Shown piece after piece: positions 16,166 through 24,429 of a DNA stretch of 64,000 nt (position 1 is the stretch's first letter; every line of letters starts with the position of its first letter). The position numbers and the translations under genes were made by a program. The stretch lies in assembly GCF_036511935.1 (NCBI RefSeq), contig NZ_AP028878.1, forward strand, positions 3,968,001 to 4,032,000. The letters run 5' to 3'. The notes beneath the pieces are model-generated. The model was not told the DNA's origin. It saw nothing but the letters and a program-made list of their open reading frames with translations, and did no database searches. This DNA is from Marinobacter nanhaiticus D15-8W. Its GTDB lineage: Bacteria; Pseudomonadota; Gammaproteobacteria; Pseudomonadales; Oleiphilaceae.

Positions 16166-16855
16166 ATGCTGTCACACCCAGACTGTTCTTGCCTGGCCGA
16201 TGCCCCGCTCAAACGCCTCTCCCTGCAAACTGGCGAGGGCTTTCTGAAGGCGGATGTCTTCATCGCCTTGCATGACGGCAAGCCGGTTATCTGCAAGGAC
16301 TATCAGAAGTTCAGGGGTAGTTGGCTGTCATGGCCCGCACAGTTCCTGGTGCGCCGGGAGGCACGGATGCTCGAGTATTTGAGTGACTGGCCCCACTCTC
16401 CTCGACTCATCGGCGTCATGGGCAAGCTGGTGCTTATGCTGGAGTACGTTCCCGGTGAGCTTCTGAGCGAATATATGGGTTCGGGGAGCCCCCTGTGTTT
16501 TTCCCAGCTCGTTGCTGCGATGCAGTCGCTTCACAAGCTATCGATTACGCACAACGATGTCCGGGGGAACAACATCATTCTCGGCCAGGATCGGGTGGTG
16601 CTGATCGACTTCGCAGGCGCCCTTCGCGGTCGCGGTCCCGGGCGATTCCTTCTTTCGCCGTTGCGACGCGCAGATATGGCTCACCTGCTCAAATACAAAC
16701 GCCGTCTGGCTGGTGAGGAAGCAACCGAGGAAGAAAAACGCCGCTATCGAAAAGCGTCCTGGATCGGCATGTTGCAGCGACTCTGGAAAAAGCGCTTGCT
16801 GCCGCACTTAAAGCGTCGGCCGAGTGAGTCTGGAGACTCAGTATCCAGACCCTAG
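16166..16855 (+). CDS. Lipopolysaccharide kinase / InaA-like protein kinase-fold protein
   Basis: A 229-residue protein with a compact kinase fold. A probable ATP-binding lysine is in VICKDYQK (about residues 42-49). The catalytic loop LSITHNDVRGNNIIL (about 125-139) has the Asp and Asn of the HxDxxxxN pattern, and VLIDFAGA (about 144-151) is the metal-binding DFG equivalent. The C-terminus is strongly basic. RIO/WaaP/InaA relatives phosphorylate lipopolysaccharide core heptose or related sugars at the inner membrane. AAGGA lies seven bases before the ATG. It is divergent from a glycosyltransferase-like gene. The substrate is not shown. Confidence 0.75.
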   Translation: MLSHPDCSCLADAPLKRLSLQTGEGFLKADVFIALHDGKPVICKDYQKFRGSWLSWPAQFLVRREARMLEYLSDWPHSPRLIGVMGKLVLMLEYVPGELLSEYMGSGSPLCFSQLVAAMQSLHKLSITHNDVRGNNIILGQDRVVLIDFAGALRGRGPGRFLLSPLRRADMAHLLKYKRRLAGEEATEEEKRRYRKASWIGMLQRLWKKRLLPHLKRRPSESGDSVSRP

Positions 16856-16960
16856 AACGTGTCGGCGGGTAACAACCGGAGACCGCTGTTCGCACAAGAC
16901 GCCATAGCTTACACCTCGGGAAGGCCCAGTCTCGCGAACACTCGGTCCGCCACGTCCTTT

Positions 16961-17233
16961 CTAGTCCGCTACAGACTGTCTGCTCGGCGCCAGCAGTTCC
17001 GGTGGGAAGACCGGAGGCAGCCCTTGGGCAAGATTCAGTGCCAGGCGCCGCTTGAGGTCGTTGATGGTTTGCTCACGTTCGTCTTCAGGCGACTTGATCA
17101 ACATCCGGGCACGGTCAATGTGCTCGAGGCACAGGCGAATTTCTTCGTTATCCGGATACTTGGTACGCAGCTCCTGATCGGTGAGTGCAAGGAAGTCCTG
17201 GGCACGAATCTGGCGAGAGATGGCGTTAGGCAT
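16961..17233 (-). CDS. Hypothetical conserved small protein (90 residues)
   Basis: The protein begins MPNAISRQIRAQDFLALTDQ and is predicted mostly helical with many Glu, Arg and Leu residues. It ends in a Pro-rich tail, LPPVFPPELLAPSRQ. The ATG at 17233 follows AGGTGA at proper distance and was preferred over GTG 17242. There is no membrane segment and no recognised domain. It stands alone between the kinase-like gene and the degenerate GGDEF gene, with a 98-bp spacer to the latter. Confidence 0.6.
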   Translation of the reverse strand: MPNAISRQIRAQDFLALTDQELRTKYPDNEEIRLCLEHIDRARMLIKSPEDEREQTINDLKRRLALNLAQGLPPVFPPELLAPSRQSVAD

Positions 17234-17331
17234 GGGAGTCACCTGGAAGGAAAGCTTACCTACCAGTGTATGAACTAATTTTAACCTTGTCGCGTTAAAT
17301 GTCGGATTTTTCGATGACCTGTGTCACGCGG

Positions 17332-18690
17332 CTAGTAACCCATGCGGATACAGTCCCCACCCGAAGCTTTCGCACGGTACAAAGCCTCTTCCACCCGCTG
17401 GACCAGGCTATATTTATCGTCCACGGGCTGGGCCAATCCCAGACCGATACTCAGGGTGAGTTCAACCGGGCCTTCCTCAACACCGGACCCTGTGCTGCCC
17501 ACTCCCTTTGCCAGACGCCCGAGCATTTTCAAGGCCCCCTCCTCGTCGGTCACCGGAAGGATGATCAAAAACGTTCCGCCTCCCCAACGTCCAATCACGT
17601 CGGTCAACCGGCCCAGCAGGCGCGCCTTATGGGCGAATAGCTTGAGGGCGTTGTCACCCGCCTTATGGCCGAAGTCAGTATTCATGGCCTTGACGTTATC
17701 CACGGCAACGAGGGCCACAGCCAGGGGCAGATTGAACTGCCGAATCCGCTGCAGCTCAGCCTCCAGCCGGCTCTCAGCGTAACGGCGGTTGAACAGGCCG
17801 GTCAGCGGATCGGTACGTGCGACCGATTCGAGGTCGTTGAAATGTGCTAACTCGTAGCCGATCCAGTCGGCGAACAGGCGGATCAGCTCCCTGTCCTGGG
17901 CTGAAAACGGATTTGCCGGTTGGCTACTGGAAAAATTGAGGGTGCCGTAACGCCGGCCATCGACAAAGATAGTCGCGCCGAGATAGGCCTCAAGCTTGAG
18001 GTTGCGATAGCACGGATGGGTTTTCAGCTCCGACTGGCCGACGTGATGGAAGGCGCCGACATCGCCCTCCTTATAGACGTGGCTGCAATAGGTATCGCTG
18101 AAATCCAACTTGGTGCCACGCGCTATGGCCTCTTCCGGATGAACGACCTGCCTTACTTCATAAACTGCGCCGACGATCCGACTGAAGATCCCGACGGGTA
18201 AGCCGAAATAGTCGCAGCCCATACGCAGGATAGCGTCCACCCTCTCCTCGAAACTCAGGTTGCGACAGAGCATCAACGCATACAGGCGATTGAGCACCCG
18301 CTCCAGGGCGATACGCTCAGATACGTCACGGATCAGCGCGACGACCTGGCCACTCCCGCCGTCCAATGCTCCACCACGGGTTTCGCCGTCGAACCGCTCG
18401 CCGCTCTTCCGACGGTAGCGGGTGACCGTTACGTTCCCGGGGGGATTGGTTCTGGCGCTATCGGAAGCCCGACGGTAGAGGGAAGAGCCCCGGGCATCGG
18501 CGCAGAGGATCCGGGCTTTCTGCCCCAACAGTTCCTCCCGCGCGTATCCGAACATCTCACAGGCGGCGTTGTTCACCATCGCAATGCGATATTCGGCATC
18601 GGCGACGACCACCGCTACATCCATATGTTCGAACACGTAGGGAAGCACATCGTTCACTGTTGCGGAGACAACGCTTTCTTCGCGAGGCAC
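17332..18690 (-). CDS. PAS-GAF-GGDEF signalling protein with degenerate catalytic site
   Basis: A 452-residue cytosolic protein. A PAS domain occupies about residues 15-125 (VADAEYRIAMVNNAACEMFG), a GAF domain about 150-290 and a GGDEF-type domain about 295-452 (TDPLTGLFNRRYAE). The catalytic signature reads RWGGGTF instead of RWGGDEF, so the metal- and GTP-handling acidic residues are gone and diguanylate cyclase activity is unlikely. The product-binding I-site RxxD is kept (RLTD five residues before the signature). This suggests a c-di-GMP receptor, as in PelD. The GTG at 18690 was chosen because AGGAAA precedes it; the frame runs to a TTG at 18759 without a ribosome-binding site. It is divergent from the one-carbon cluster. 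Confidence 0.85.
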   Translation of the reverse strand: MPREESVVSATVNDVLPYVFEHMDVAVVVADAEYRIAMVNNAACEMFGYAREELLGQKARILCADARGSSLYRRASDSARTNPPGNVTVTRYRRKSGERFDGETRGGALDGGSGQVVALIRDVSERIALERVLNRLYALMLCRNLSFEERVDAILRMGCDYFGLPVGIFSRIVGAVYEVRQVVHPEEAIARGTKLDFSDTYCSHVYKEGDVGAFHHVGQSELKTHPCYRNLKLEAYLGATIFVDGRRYGTLNFSSSQPANPFSAQDRELIRLFADWIGYELAHFNDLESVARTDPLTGLFNRRYAESRLEAELQRIRQFNLPLAVALVAVDNVKAMNTDFGHKAGDNALKLFAHKARLLGRLTDVIGRWGGGTFLIILPVTDEEGALKMLGRLAKGVGSTGSGVEEGPVELTLSIGLGLAQPVDDKYSLVQRVEEALYRAKASGGDCIRMGY

Positions 18691-18955
18691 GGCTTGATTT
18701 CCTGGGTCATTTTTTGGCCAGAATGTAGCACTGATCGATACACATGAAGGAGGCCCCAACTGTAAAAACTTGTGTTATCGACTCATAAGCTTTGCTACAG
18801 GCCGGGCACATTCCAGACCTCTCAAGGCGGTCTATAGCGGGCCCCGCTCCCAGCTGACGCTTTTGGACTTTTCCGTGTCGCCTCTGTTCGCGCTGCTTAC
18901 TCTAAACAGGATCACATTAAGGCCATCGAAACCCGCAACACCCCAGGAGGCGGAG

Positions 18956-20317
18956 ATGGCGATTAACTTTGAGCAAGCCCGGCTGGATTACCCGCAACAA
19001 CGCGCCGGCGCAGCACGTCACACCTTGAGCGTCGACCAGTCCGACCGCCGGGTGCCGATAAACCTCCGGCAGTCCGGCCCCACGCCGGTGGAGATGCTGA
19101 TTTCCACCCGCGTGCGCAAGTCCCCCTACTGGCACCTGTCGGTAGAAGCCGGCTGCTGGCGAGCCACGGTCTACAATCGGATGTACCACCCGCGCGGCTA
19201 TGTGCATCCGGAAGAAGGCGGCGCCATGGTGGAGTATGAGTCGCTGGTCAACGACGTGACCATGTGGAATGTCGCGGTTGAACGGCAGATCCAGGTGAAG
19301 GGACCGGATGCGGAGGCCTTCGTCAATTACGTCATCACCCGCGACGCGACAAAGATCAAACCGATGCGCGGCAAGTACGTCATCCTCTGTAATGAGGAAG
19401 GCGGCATTCTCAACGATCCGGTGCTGCTGCGGATCGCCGAGGACGAGTTCTGGTTCTCGCTCTCGGACAGCGACCTGGAACTGTGGCTACGGGGCGTGAA
19501 CGTCGGCAAGGGATTCGATGTCTCGATCGCCGAGATCGACGTGGCACCGGTACAGATCCAGGGACCCAAGTCCGAGGCATTGATGGTCGACCTGTTCGGC
19601 GAAGCGGTGCGGGATATTCCCTACTACGGCCTGATGGCTGGCCAGGTGGCGGGTCACGACGTGATCGTTTCCCAGACCGGCTTCACCGGTGAGAAGGGTT
19701 ATGAGATTTACCTCCGCAATGCGACCCAGCATGCCGAGGACCTCTGGTACACCGTGCTCAACGCCGGCGAGCGTCACAACCTGAGGGTTATCGCGCCAGC
19801 CCACCATCGGCGGATCGCCGCAGGCATCCTTTCCTGGGGCCAGGACATCGACCAGGAAACCCTCCCCTTCCAATGCAACCTGGCATATCAGGTACCGCGC
19901 AACAAGGAAGCCGACTACATCGGCAAGCGGCGCCTCAATGAAGTCCGCAACCAGCTCGAGGCGGGCAATCCACCGTTTCGACAAGTCATGGTTGGGCTGC
20001 GTTTCGGCGGCGCCAACGTAACCGATTACGCCAACGATTTCTGGCTAATCAGTCGCCAGGCCGGCGAAGAACCGGTGGGCTACGTCACCTCACCCTGGTA
20101 CTCACCGGAACTGGAAACCAATATCGCGTTGGCCTACGTGCCTTTCGAACTACGGGATATCGGCACCCGGCTGGTAGTCAGGCTCCCGCCGGAGTATGCC
20201 GCACCAGATGGCTCCACGGAGGTGGATGCAGAAGTGGTGGAAGTGCCCTTCCGGCCCTCGGTCAATCCCAATGCCCGCGAACGTGCACGAGCCAAGGGGA
20301 TCGATTTCGCCGATTGA
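18956..20317 (+). CDS. Tetrahydrofolate-dependent methyltransferase of the GcvT/DmdA family
   Basis: A 453-residue aminomethyltransferase-fold protein. The blocks VYNRMYHP, WNVAVERQIQVKGPDAEAF, GGILNDPVLLRIAEDEFWFS and IQGPKSEALMVDLFGE follow the wording of DMSP demethylase (DmdA) closely. A C-terminal barrel domain (about residues 335-453) makes it longer than the 369-residue SAR11 DmdA and closer in length to LigM/DesA O-demethylases. Such enzymes move a methyl group from an S-, N- or O-methyl substrate to tetrahydrofolate, giving 5-methyl-THF. The ATG at 18956 follows AGGAGGCGGAG. It is followed by a MetF-like and a formate-THF ligase gene, which would oxidise the methyl group. The substrate is unknown; DMSP, a betaine or a methoxyarene are all possible. 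Confidence 0.85.
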   Translation: MAINFEQARLDYPQQRAGAARHTLSVDQSDRRVPINLRQSGPTPVEMLISTRVRKSPYWHLSVEAGCWRATVYNRMYHPRGYVHPEEGGAMVEYESLVNDVTMWNVAVERQIQVKGPDAEAFVNYVITRDATKIKPMRGKYVILCNEEGGILNDPVLLRIAEDEFWFSLSDSDLELWLRGVNVGKGFDVSIAEIDVAPVQIQGPKSEALMVDLFGEAVRDIPYYGLMAGQVAGHDVIVSQTGFTGEKGYEIYLRNATQHAEDLWYTVLNAGERHNLRVIAPAHHRRIAAGILSWGQDIDQETLPFQCNLAYQVPRNKEADYIGKRRLNEVRNQLEAGNPPFRQVMVGLRFGGANVTDYANDFWLISRQAGEEPVGYVTSPWYSPELETNIALAYVPFELRDIGTRLVVRLPPEYAAPDGSTEVDAEVVEVPFRPSVNPNARERARAKGIDFAD

Positions 20318-20379
20318 TCGAGTGCAATGGCTGAGCCAATCCTCGGATTGCGAAGACCGACTGTTGAGAGGGCGCAGTG

Positions 20380-21303
20380 ATGGAGCTTGTCCATGAAAAG
20401 CAGACTGATCCCGATCGGGAATCCGCCTGCGACGTGATGGTGAAAGTGCTGGCCCGATCCGCATCGATCGAGGCCTCGCCCCGTCAGATCCTGGCGGAAA
20501 ACGATCAGCTCGGATGGATTCCGGCGGGCACGTTCGTCTACGTGCCCTTCCTGCCCAATGCGCAGTATTCGGAAACCATCGACGCATGCCGTCAGCTGTT
20601 GGCCGAGGGTCTGGTACCCGTGCCCCACTTTCCCGCGCGGGCCATCGAAAGCCACGGCCAGGCTTCCGACTGGCTGGAAAGTCTGGCGGCATTGGACGTG
20701 CGCCACCTGATGCTGATCGCCGGCGACCGCCGGGAGCCGGACGGGCCGTTCCGGGATACGCTGGATCTGCTGGCTACAGGGATTCTCAAGGACTACCCGG
20801 CGTTCGCGTTGGGTGTCGCCGGGCATCCTGACGGCCATCCCTTCGCCGACCGGGACGAACTGATTCGTGCCCTGCGCATCAAACGGGAATATGCGGCCGC
20901 CACCGGCACCTCGATGTGGATTACCACCCAGTTTGCCTTCGAGGCCAACGTGTTTATCGACTGGCTTGAAGCCACCCACTGTGAGATCGCGCCGCTGCCC
21001 GTCTACTTCGGCCTCGCCGGACCCACCAAGCTGCGCACACTGATCGCATATGCCGCCCAATGCGGCGTCGGCTTCTCCGCCCGGGCCATGCGCCGCCGAC
21101 CGAATACGGCACGACTGCTGCGCGCCTGGACGCCGGACGGTCTGGTGCGCTCCCTGGCCGGCTATCGGGTGGAGCATCCCGACGCGCTGTTACGGGGCAT
21201 CCACATCTTTCCGTTCGGCGGGCTGAAACGATCGGCCAGGTGGCTGTATGAACAGCAGGGTGACGACCCACCTTCCCTGGCGGCCTCGCCCTCCGGTGGC
21301 TGA
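20380..21303 (+). CDS. Methylenetetrahydrofolate reductase-like protein
   Basis: A 307-residue protein of the MetF family. An N-terminal SIEASPRQ (about residues 26-33) stands where MetF has its catalytic Glu. LIAGDRREPDGPF (about 111-123) matches the LxGDxP loop. TSMWITTQFAFEANVFIDWL and PVYFGLAGPTKLRTLI match the flavin- and folate-binding barrel strands. It is more divergent than housekeeping MetF, so a separate copy for methionine synthesis is expected elsewhere. In this cluster it would run from 5-methyl-THF to 5,10-methylene-THF. GAGAGG precedes the ATG at 20380 (a GTG lies three bases earlier). It is 62 bp after the demethylase-like gene and 45 bp before the ligase gene. Confidence 0.8.
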   Translation: MELVHEKQTDPDRESACDVMVKVLARSASIEASPRQILAENDQLGWIPAGTFVYVPFLPNAQYSETIDACRQLLAEGLVPVPHFPARAIESHGQASDWLESLAALDVRHLMLIAGDRREPDGPFRDTLDLLATGILKDYPAFALGVAGHPDGHPFADRDELIRALRIKREYAAATGTSMWITTQFAFEANVFIDWLEATHCEIAPLPVYFGLAGPTKLRTLIAYAAQCGVGFSARAMRRRPNTARLLRAWTPDGLVRSLAGYRVEHPDALLRGIHIFPFGGLKRSARWLYEQQGDDPPSLAASPSGG

Positions 21304-21348
21304 CCTTTCGATCCCATTTTTCCGTCCCTGGCAAGGAGGGCGTTTGCC

Positions 21349-23085
21349 GTGAGCCTGCACTACCACGAACAGCAACAGATGGCGCCGCTGCCAGCAGAAC
21401 TGCCGCCCCCCGGCACGCCGGATATCGAGATCGCCCGGGCGGTACAGCCCCAATCGATCCTGCTGCTGGCCCAGCAGCGTTTCGGGCTGCCGGCGGACAG
21501 CCTGATTCCTTTCGGCCACTACAAGGCCAAGCTGAACATGAGCCATTTCCAGCTTAAGGATCCGTCGAGCTATGGCAAGCTGGTGCTGGTTACCGCGATA
21601 ACTCCTACGCCCGCTGGCGAGGGCAAGACCACCACCAGCGTGGGACTGAACGACGGTTTCAACCAACTGGGTTTGAAATCCTCGGTGTGCCTCCGGGAGC
21701 CATCGCTTGGCCCCTGCTTCGGCATGAAGGGCGGCGCAGCCGGCGGAGGCCGGGCGCAGGTCATTCCGATGGAAGACATCAACCTGCACTTCAATGGGGA
21801 TTTCCATGCCATTACCGCCGCCCACAACCTGCTGGCGTCGATCCTCGACAACCATATCCACTGGGGCAGCGAATCCGGCCTGGACCCGCGCTATGTTACC
21901 TGGCGGCGCGTCATGGATCTTAACGACCGGGCCCTGCGCAACACCATCGTCGGCCTGGGCGGTGCCGCCAATGGCCTACCCCGGGAGACCGGCTTTGACA
22001 TCACGGTTGCGTCAGAGCTCATGGCCATCCTCTGCATGGCGGAAAACATCAACGACCTGAAGCAGCGCCTGGGGCGGATTGTCGTCGGGCGCCGTCGGGA
22101 CCATTCTCCGGTCACGGTCAGTGACCTGAGCGCCGAGGGCGCAATGAGCATCCTGCTGAAGGATGCCCTGCAACCCAACCTCGTGCAGAGCCTGGAACAC
22201 AACCCGGTATTCATCCATGGAGGCCCCTTCGCCAATATCGCCCACGGCTGCAATTCGGTGATGGCCACCCGTTCGGCGTTGAGCCTGAACGATGTCGTGG
22301 TGACCGAGGCAGGCTTTGGCGCCGATCTTGGCGCCGAGAAGTTCATCGATATCAAGTGCCGTCATAGCGGGCTGCGCCCGGACGCAGCGGTGCTGGTCTG
22401 TACGGTGCGGGCGCTGAAGATGCAGGGCGGCGTCCCCAAGAGCCGGTTGGCCACACCGGATCTTGTGGCATTGCGGGAGGGAGCGGTAAATCTGGAACGC
22501 CATATCCGCAACCTGCGGCAGTTCGGGCTGACACCGGTCGTGTCGATCAACCGCTTCCCCACCGACAGCGAAGACGAGATCGCCGAAATCCAGGCCATCT
22601 GCCATGAATACGACGTGCAGGCGGTGCCTGCCGAACATTGGGCCCTGGGCGGTGCCGGTGCGACCGAATTAGCCCAGGCGGTGCTGGACCAGATGGCTCT
22701 GGGCAAACCGGACGTCCAGTTGCTTTATCCTGACGACGCATCGCTGACCGACAAGATCGAGACCATCGCCACCCGCCTCTACGATGCTGAGCGCGTGGAC
22801 TATTCGCCGGAAGCCAAACAGCAGCTCGAAGAATATGAGCAACTCGGCTTCGGCCATCTTCCGGTGTGCATCGCCAAGACCCAGTACAGCTTCTCCGCCA
22901 ACCCCAAACTGCGCGGAGCGCCTTCGGGGCATGCCCTGCCCGTGCGGGAGGCAAGACTTTCAGCCGGCGCGGGATTCGTGGTCGTCATTTGCGGAGATAT
23001 CATGACCATGCCCGGTCTGCCTCGGCACCCTGCGGCACTGGATATGGGTCTAAGCCCTGAGGGCGATGTCTACGGTCTCGTGTAG
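21349..23085 (+). CDS. fhs: Formate-tetrahydrofolate ligase (10-formyl-THF synthetase)
   Basis: A 578-residue protein close to the usual length for the family. The nucleotide-binding loop [16 protein letters not shown] (about residues 86-101) is characteristic. [26 protein letters not shown] and [14 protein letters not shown] match conserved blocks, and the end [15 protein letters not shown] matches the C-terminal signature. The enzyme interconverts formate, ATP and THF with 10-formyl-THF. Next to a demethylase it would run toward formate with ATP gain. The gene starts at GTG with an AAGGAGGG site upstream. The convergent regulator gene ends four bases after its stop. The order demethylase-metF-ligase parallels ligM-metF-ligH of Sphingobium SYK-6. 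Confidence 0.95.
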   Translation: MSLHYHEQQQMAPLPAELPPPGTPDIEIARAVQPQSILLLAQQRFGLPADSLIPFGHYKAKLNMSHFQLKDPSSYGKLVLVTAITPTPAGEGKTTTSVGLNDGFNQLGLKSSVCLREPSLGPCFGMKGGAAGGGRAQVIPMEDINLHFNGDFHAITAAHNLLASILDNHIHWGSESGLDPRYVTWRRVMDLNDRALRNTIVGLGGAANGLPRETGFDITVASELMAILCMAENINDLKQRLGRIVVGRRRDHSPVTVSDLSAEGAMSILLKDALQPNLVQSLEHNPVFIHGGPFANIAHGCNSVMATRSALSLNDVVVTEAGFGADLGAEKFIDIKCRHSGLRPDAAVLVCTVRALKMQGGVPKSRLATPDLVALREGAVNLERHIRNLRQFGLTPVVSINRFPTDSEDEIAEIQAICHEYDVQAVPAEHWALGGAGATELAQAVLDQMALGKPDVQLLYPDDASLTDKIETIATRLYDAERVDYSPEAKQQLEEYEQLGFGHLPVCIAKTQYSFSANPKLRGAPSGHALPVREARLSAGAGFVVVICGDIMTMPGLPRHPAALDMGLSPEGDVYGLV

Positions 23086-23088
23086 TGC

Positions 23089-24219
23089 TCAGGCGGTGCC
23101 GTTGTCCCGATTCGGGCCCTTCGGCACCGGTCTGTAGGTGAATACACCATAGGTCGGCTCGACCTGGGCACGGCGCAAGGCTTCGGAGGACGGCGACAGC
23201 GGAAAGGGTTCTGTCCGTCCAGCCTGCATGGTGCCGCGGCCACTCGATCGAGCCACTTTGGGCGCGGTCCCCATGTACTTGCGGTAGCAGCGGCTGAAAT
23301 GGGTTGCGGAGATGAAGCCGCACATGGAGGCGATCTCGACGATGGAGCACGAAGTCTGCTTAAGCAGCCTCCGGGCCCGATCCAGGCGTAGCTTCAGGTA
23401 ATAGCGCGATGGCGTACAGCCCAGGTGCTTGAGGAAGATGCGCTCCAGTTGCCGGCGCGAGATGCCCGCCAGTTGCGCGAGCTCCCTCAATTCGATGGGC
23501 TCCTCGATATTGGCTTCCATCAGTTGCGCCACCTCCGCCAGCTTGGGTTGGGCCACGGCAATCTGCTTGCGTAGCGGCACCGGCTGCTGTTCGGAATCCT
23601 CGCGCACGCGATCACACACGAACATATCGGAAATGGCGTCCGCCAGTTCCTGGCCATGGCGTCGGGTGAGCATGCTGAGCATCATGTGCAGGGGCACTTC
23701 ACCGCCGGTACAGGTCATTCGATCACGATCCAGGGTATATAACCGGTTGTTGCATTGAACCCTGGGAAATCCTTCCTGGAGGGCGGTCAGGCACTCCCAA
23801 TGGGCGCTACAACTGTAGCCGTCGAGCAAACCTGCGCTTGCCAGCACGTAGGGTCCGGTACACACGGCACCGAGCACCACCCGTTTACGCGCGAAGGTAC
23901 GTAGCCAAGCGGTCTCACGGTTGGAAAAGCTCTGGGTAACATCGATGCCGGCAACGACGATAACCATATCCAGTGGTCCGGATTCAGCCATGGGGCTGTC
24001 GGGCTTGAGGGTGATACCGTCGCTGGCGCTGATCATCCGGCCGTCGGCGGAGAGCAACTGCCAGGTGTAGAGTTCATTACCGGCCAGTTGATTGGCCATG
24101 CGTAGGGGTTCGATAGCGCTGGCCAGCGCCATCAGCGTGAAGTTTTCGATCAGCAGGAAGCCGATCCGGTAAGGCGGGAGACCGGAGCCGCCTGAGTGAT
24201 CGTCGCTGGAGCCAGTCAT
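23089..24219 (-). CDS. GlxA/GbdR-family AraC-type transcriptional regulator
   Basis: A 376-residue regulator. An N-terminal DJ-1/PfpI-like domain (about residues 18-195) includes the nucleophile-elbow region GAVCTGPYVLASAG. A C-terminal AraC double helix-turn-helix (about 225-335) contains LAGISRRQLERIFLKHLGCT and MCGFISATHFSRCYRKYMG. The architecture and wording resemble GbdR and CdhR, which activate glycine betaine and carnitine catabolism on sensing dimethylglycine or similar ligands. AAGGGG lies seven bases before the ATG. It lies between the folate-enzyme genes and the dimethylglycine-dehydrogenase-like gene and probably controls both. The ligand is not known. Confidence 0.9.
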   Translation of the reverse strand: MTGSSDDHSGGSGLPPYRIGFLLIENFTLMALASAIEPLRMANQLAGNELYTWQLLSADGRMISASDGITLKPDSPMAESGPLDMVIVVAGIDVTQSFSNRETAWLRTFARKRVVLGAVCTGPYVLASAGLLDGYSCSAHWECLTALQEGFPRVQCNNRLYTLDRDRMTCTGGEVPLHMMLSMLTRRHGQELADAISDMFVCDRVREDSEQQPVPLRKQIAVAQPKLAEVAQLMEANIEEPIELRELAQLAGISRRQLERIFLKHLGCTPSRYYLKLRLDRARRLLKQTSCSIVEIASMCGFISATHFSRCYRKYMGTAPKVARSSGRGTMQAGRTEPFPLSPSSEALRRAQVEPTYGVFTYRPVPKGPNRDNGTA

Positions 24220-24344
24220 GCGGTTACCCCTTCAGGATGATCGCATCCTGTTGGCCGGGATTGTCCGGGGCCTTTGTTGACGATAGGCCTGGGCGCTTGA
24301 TGACGCAATAGAGCGATATGGATCGATGCGATTCACGCTGTTCA

Positions 24345-24394
24345 CCAGCATCCTACGCGGGACCTTGAAACCATAACCAAACGTAGGATGCTGG
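24345..24394. repeat. 13-bp inverted repeat between flavoprotein and regulator genes
   Basis: CCAGCATCCTACG (24345-24357) and CGTAGGATGCTGG (24382-24394) are exact inverses around a 24-base loop. It lies downstream of the flavoprotein stop and upstream of the regulator start, so it could be an operator or a weak transcription stop. No T-run follows on the minus strand. Confidence 0.6.
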
Positions 24395-24429
24395 CGAGGC
24401 CTGCCGAACCGCATCGAGCAAAAACCAAG

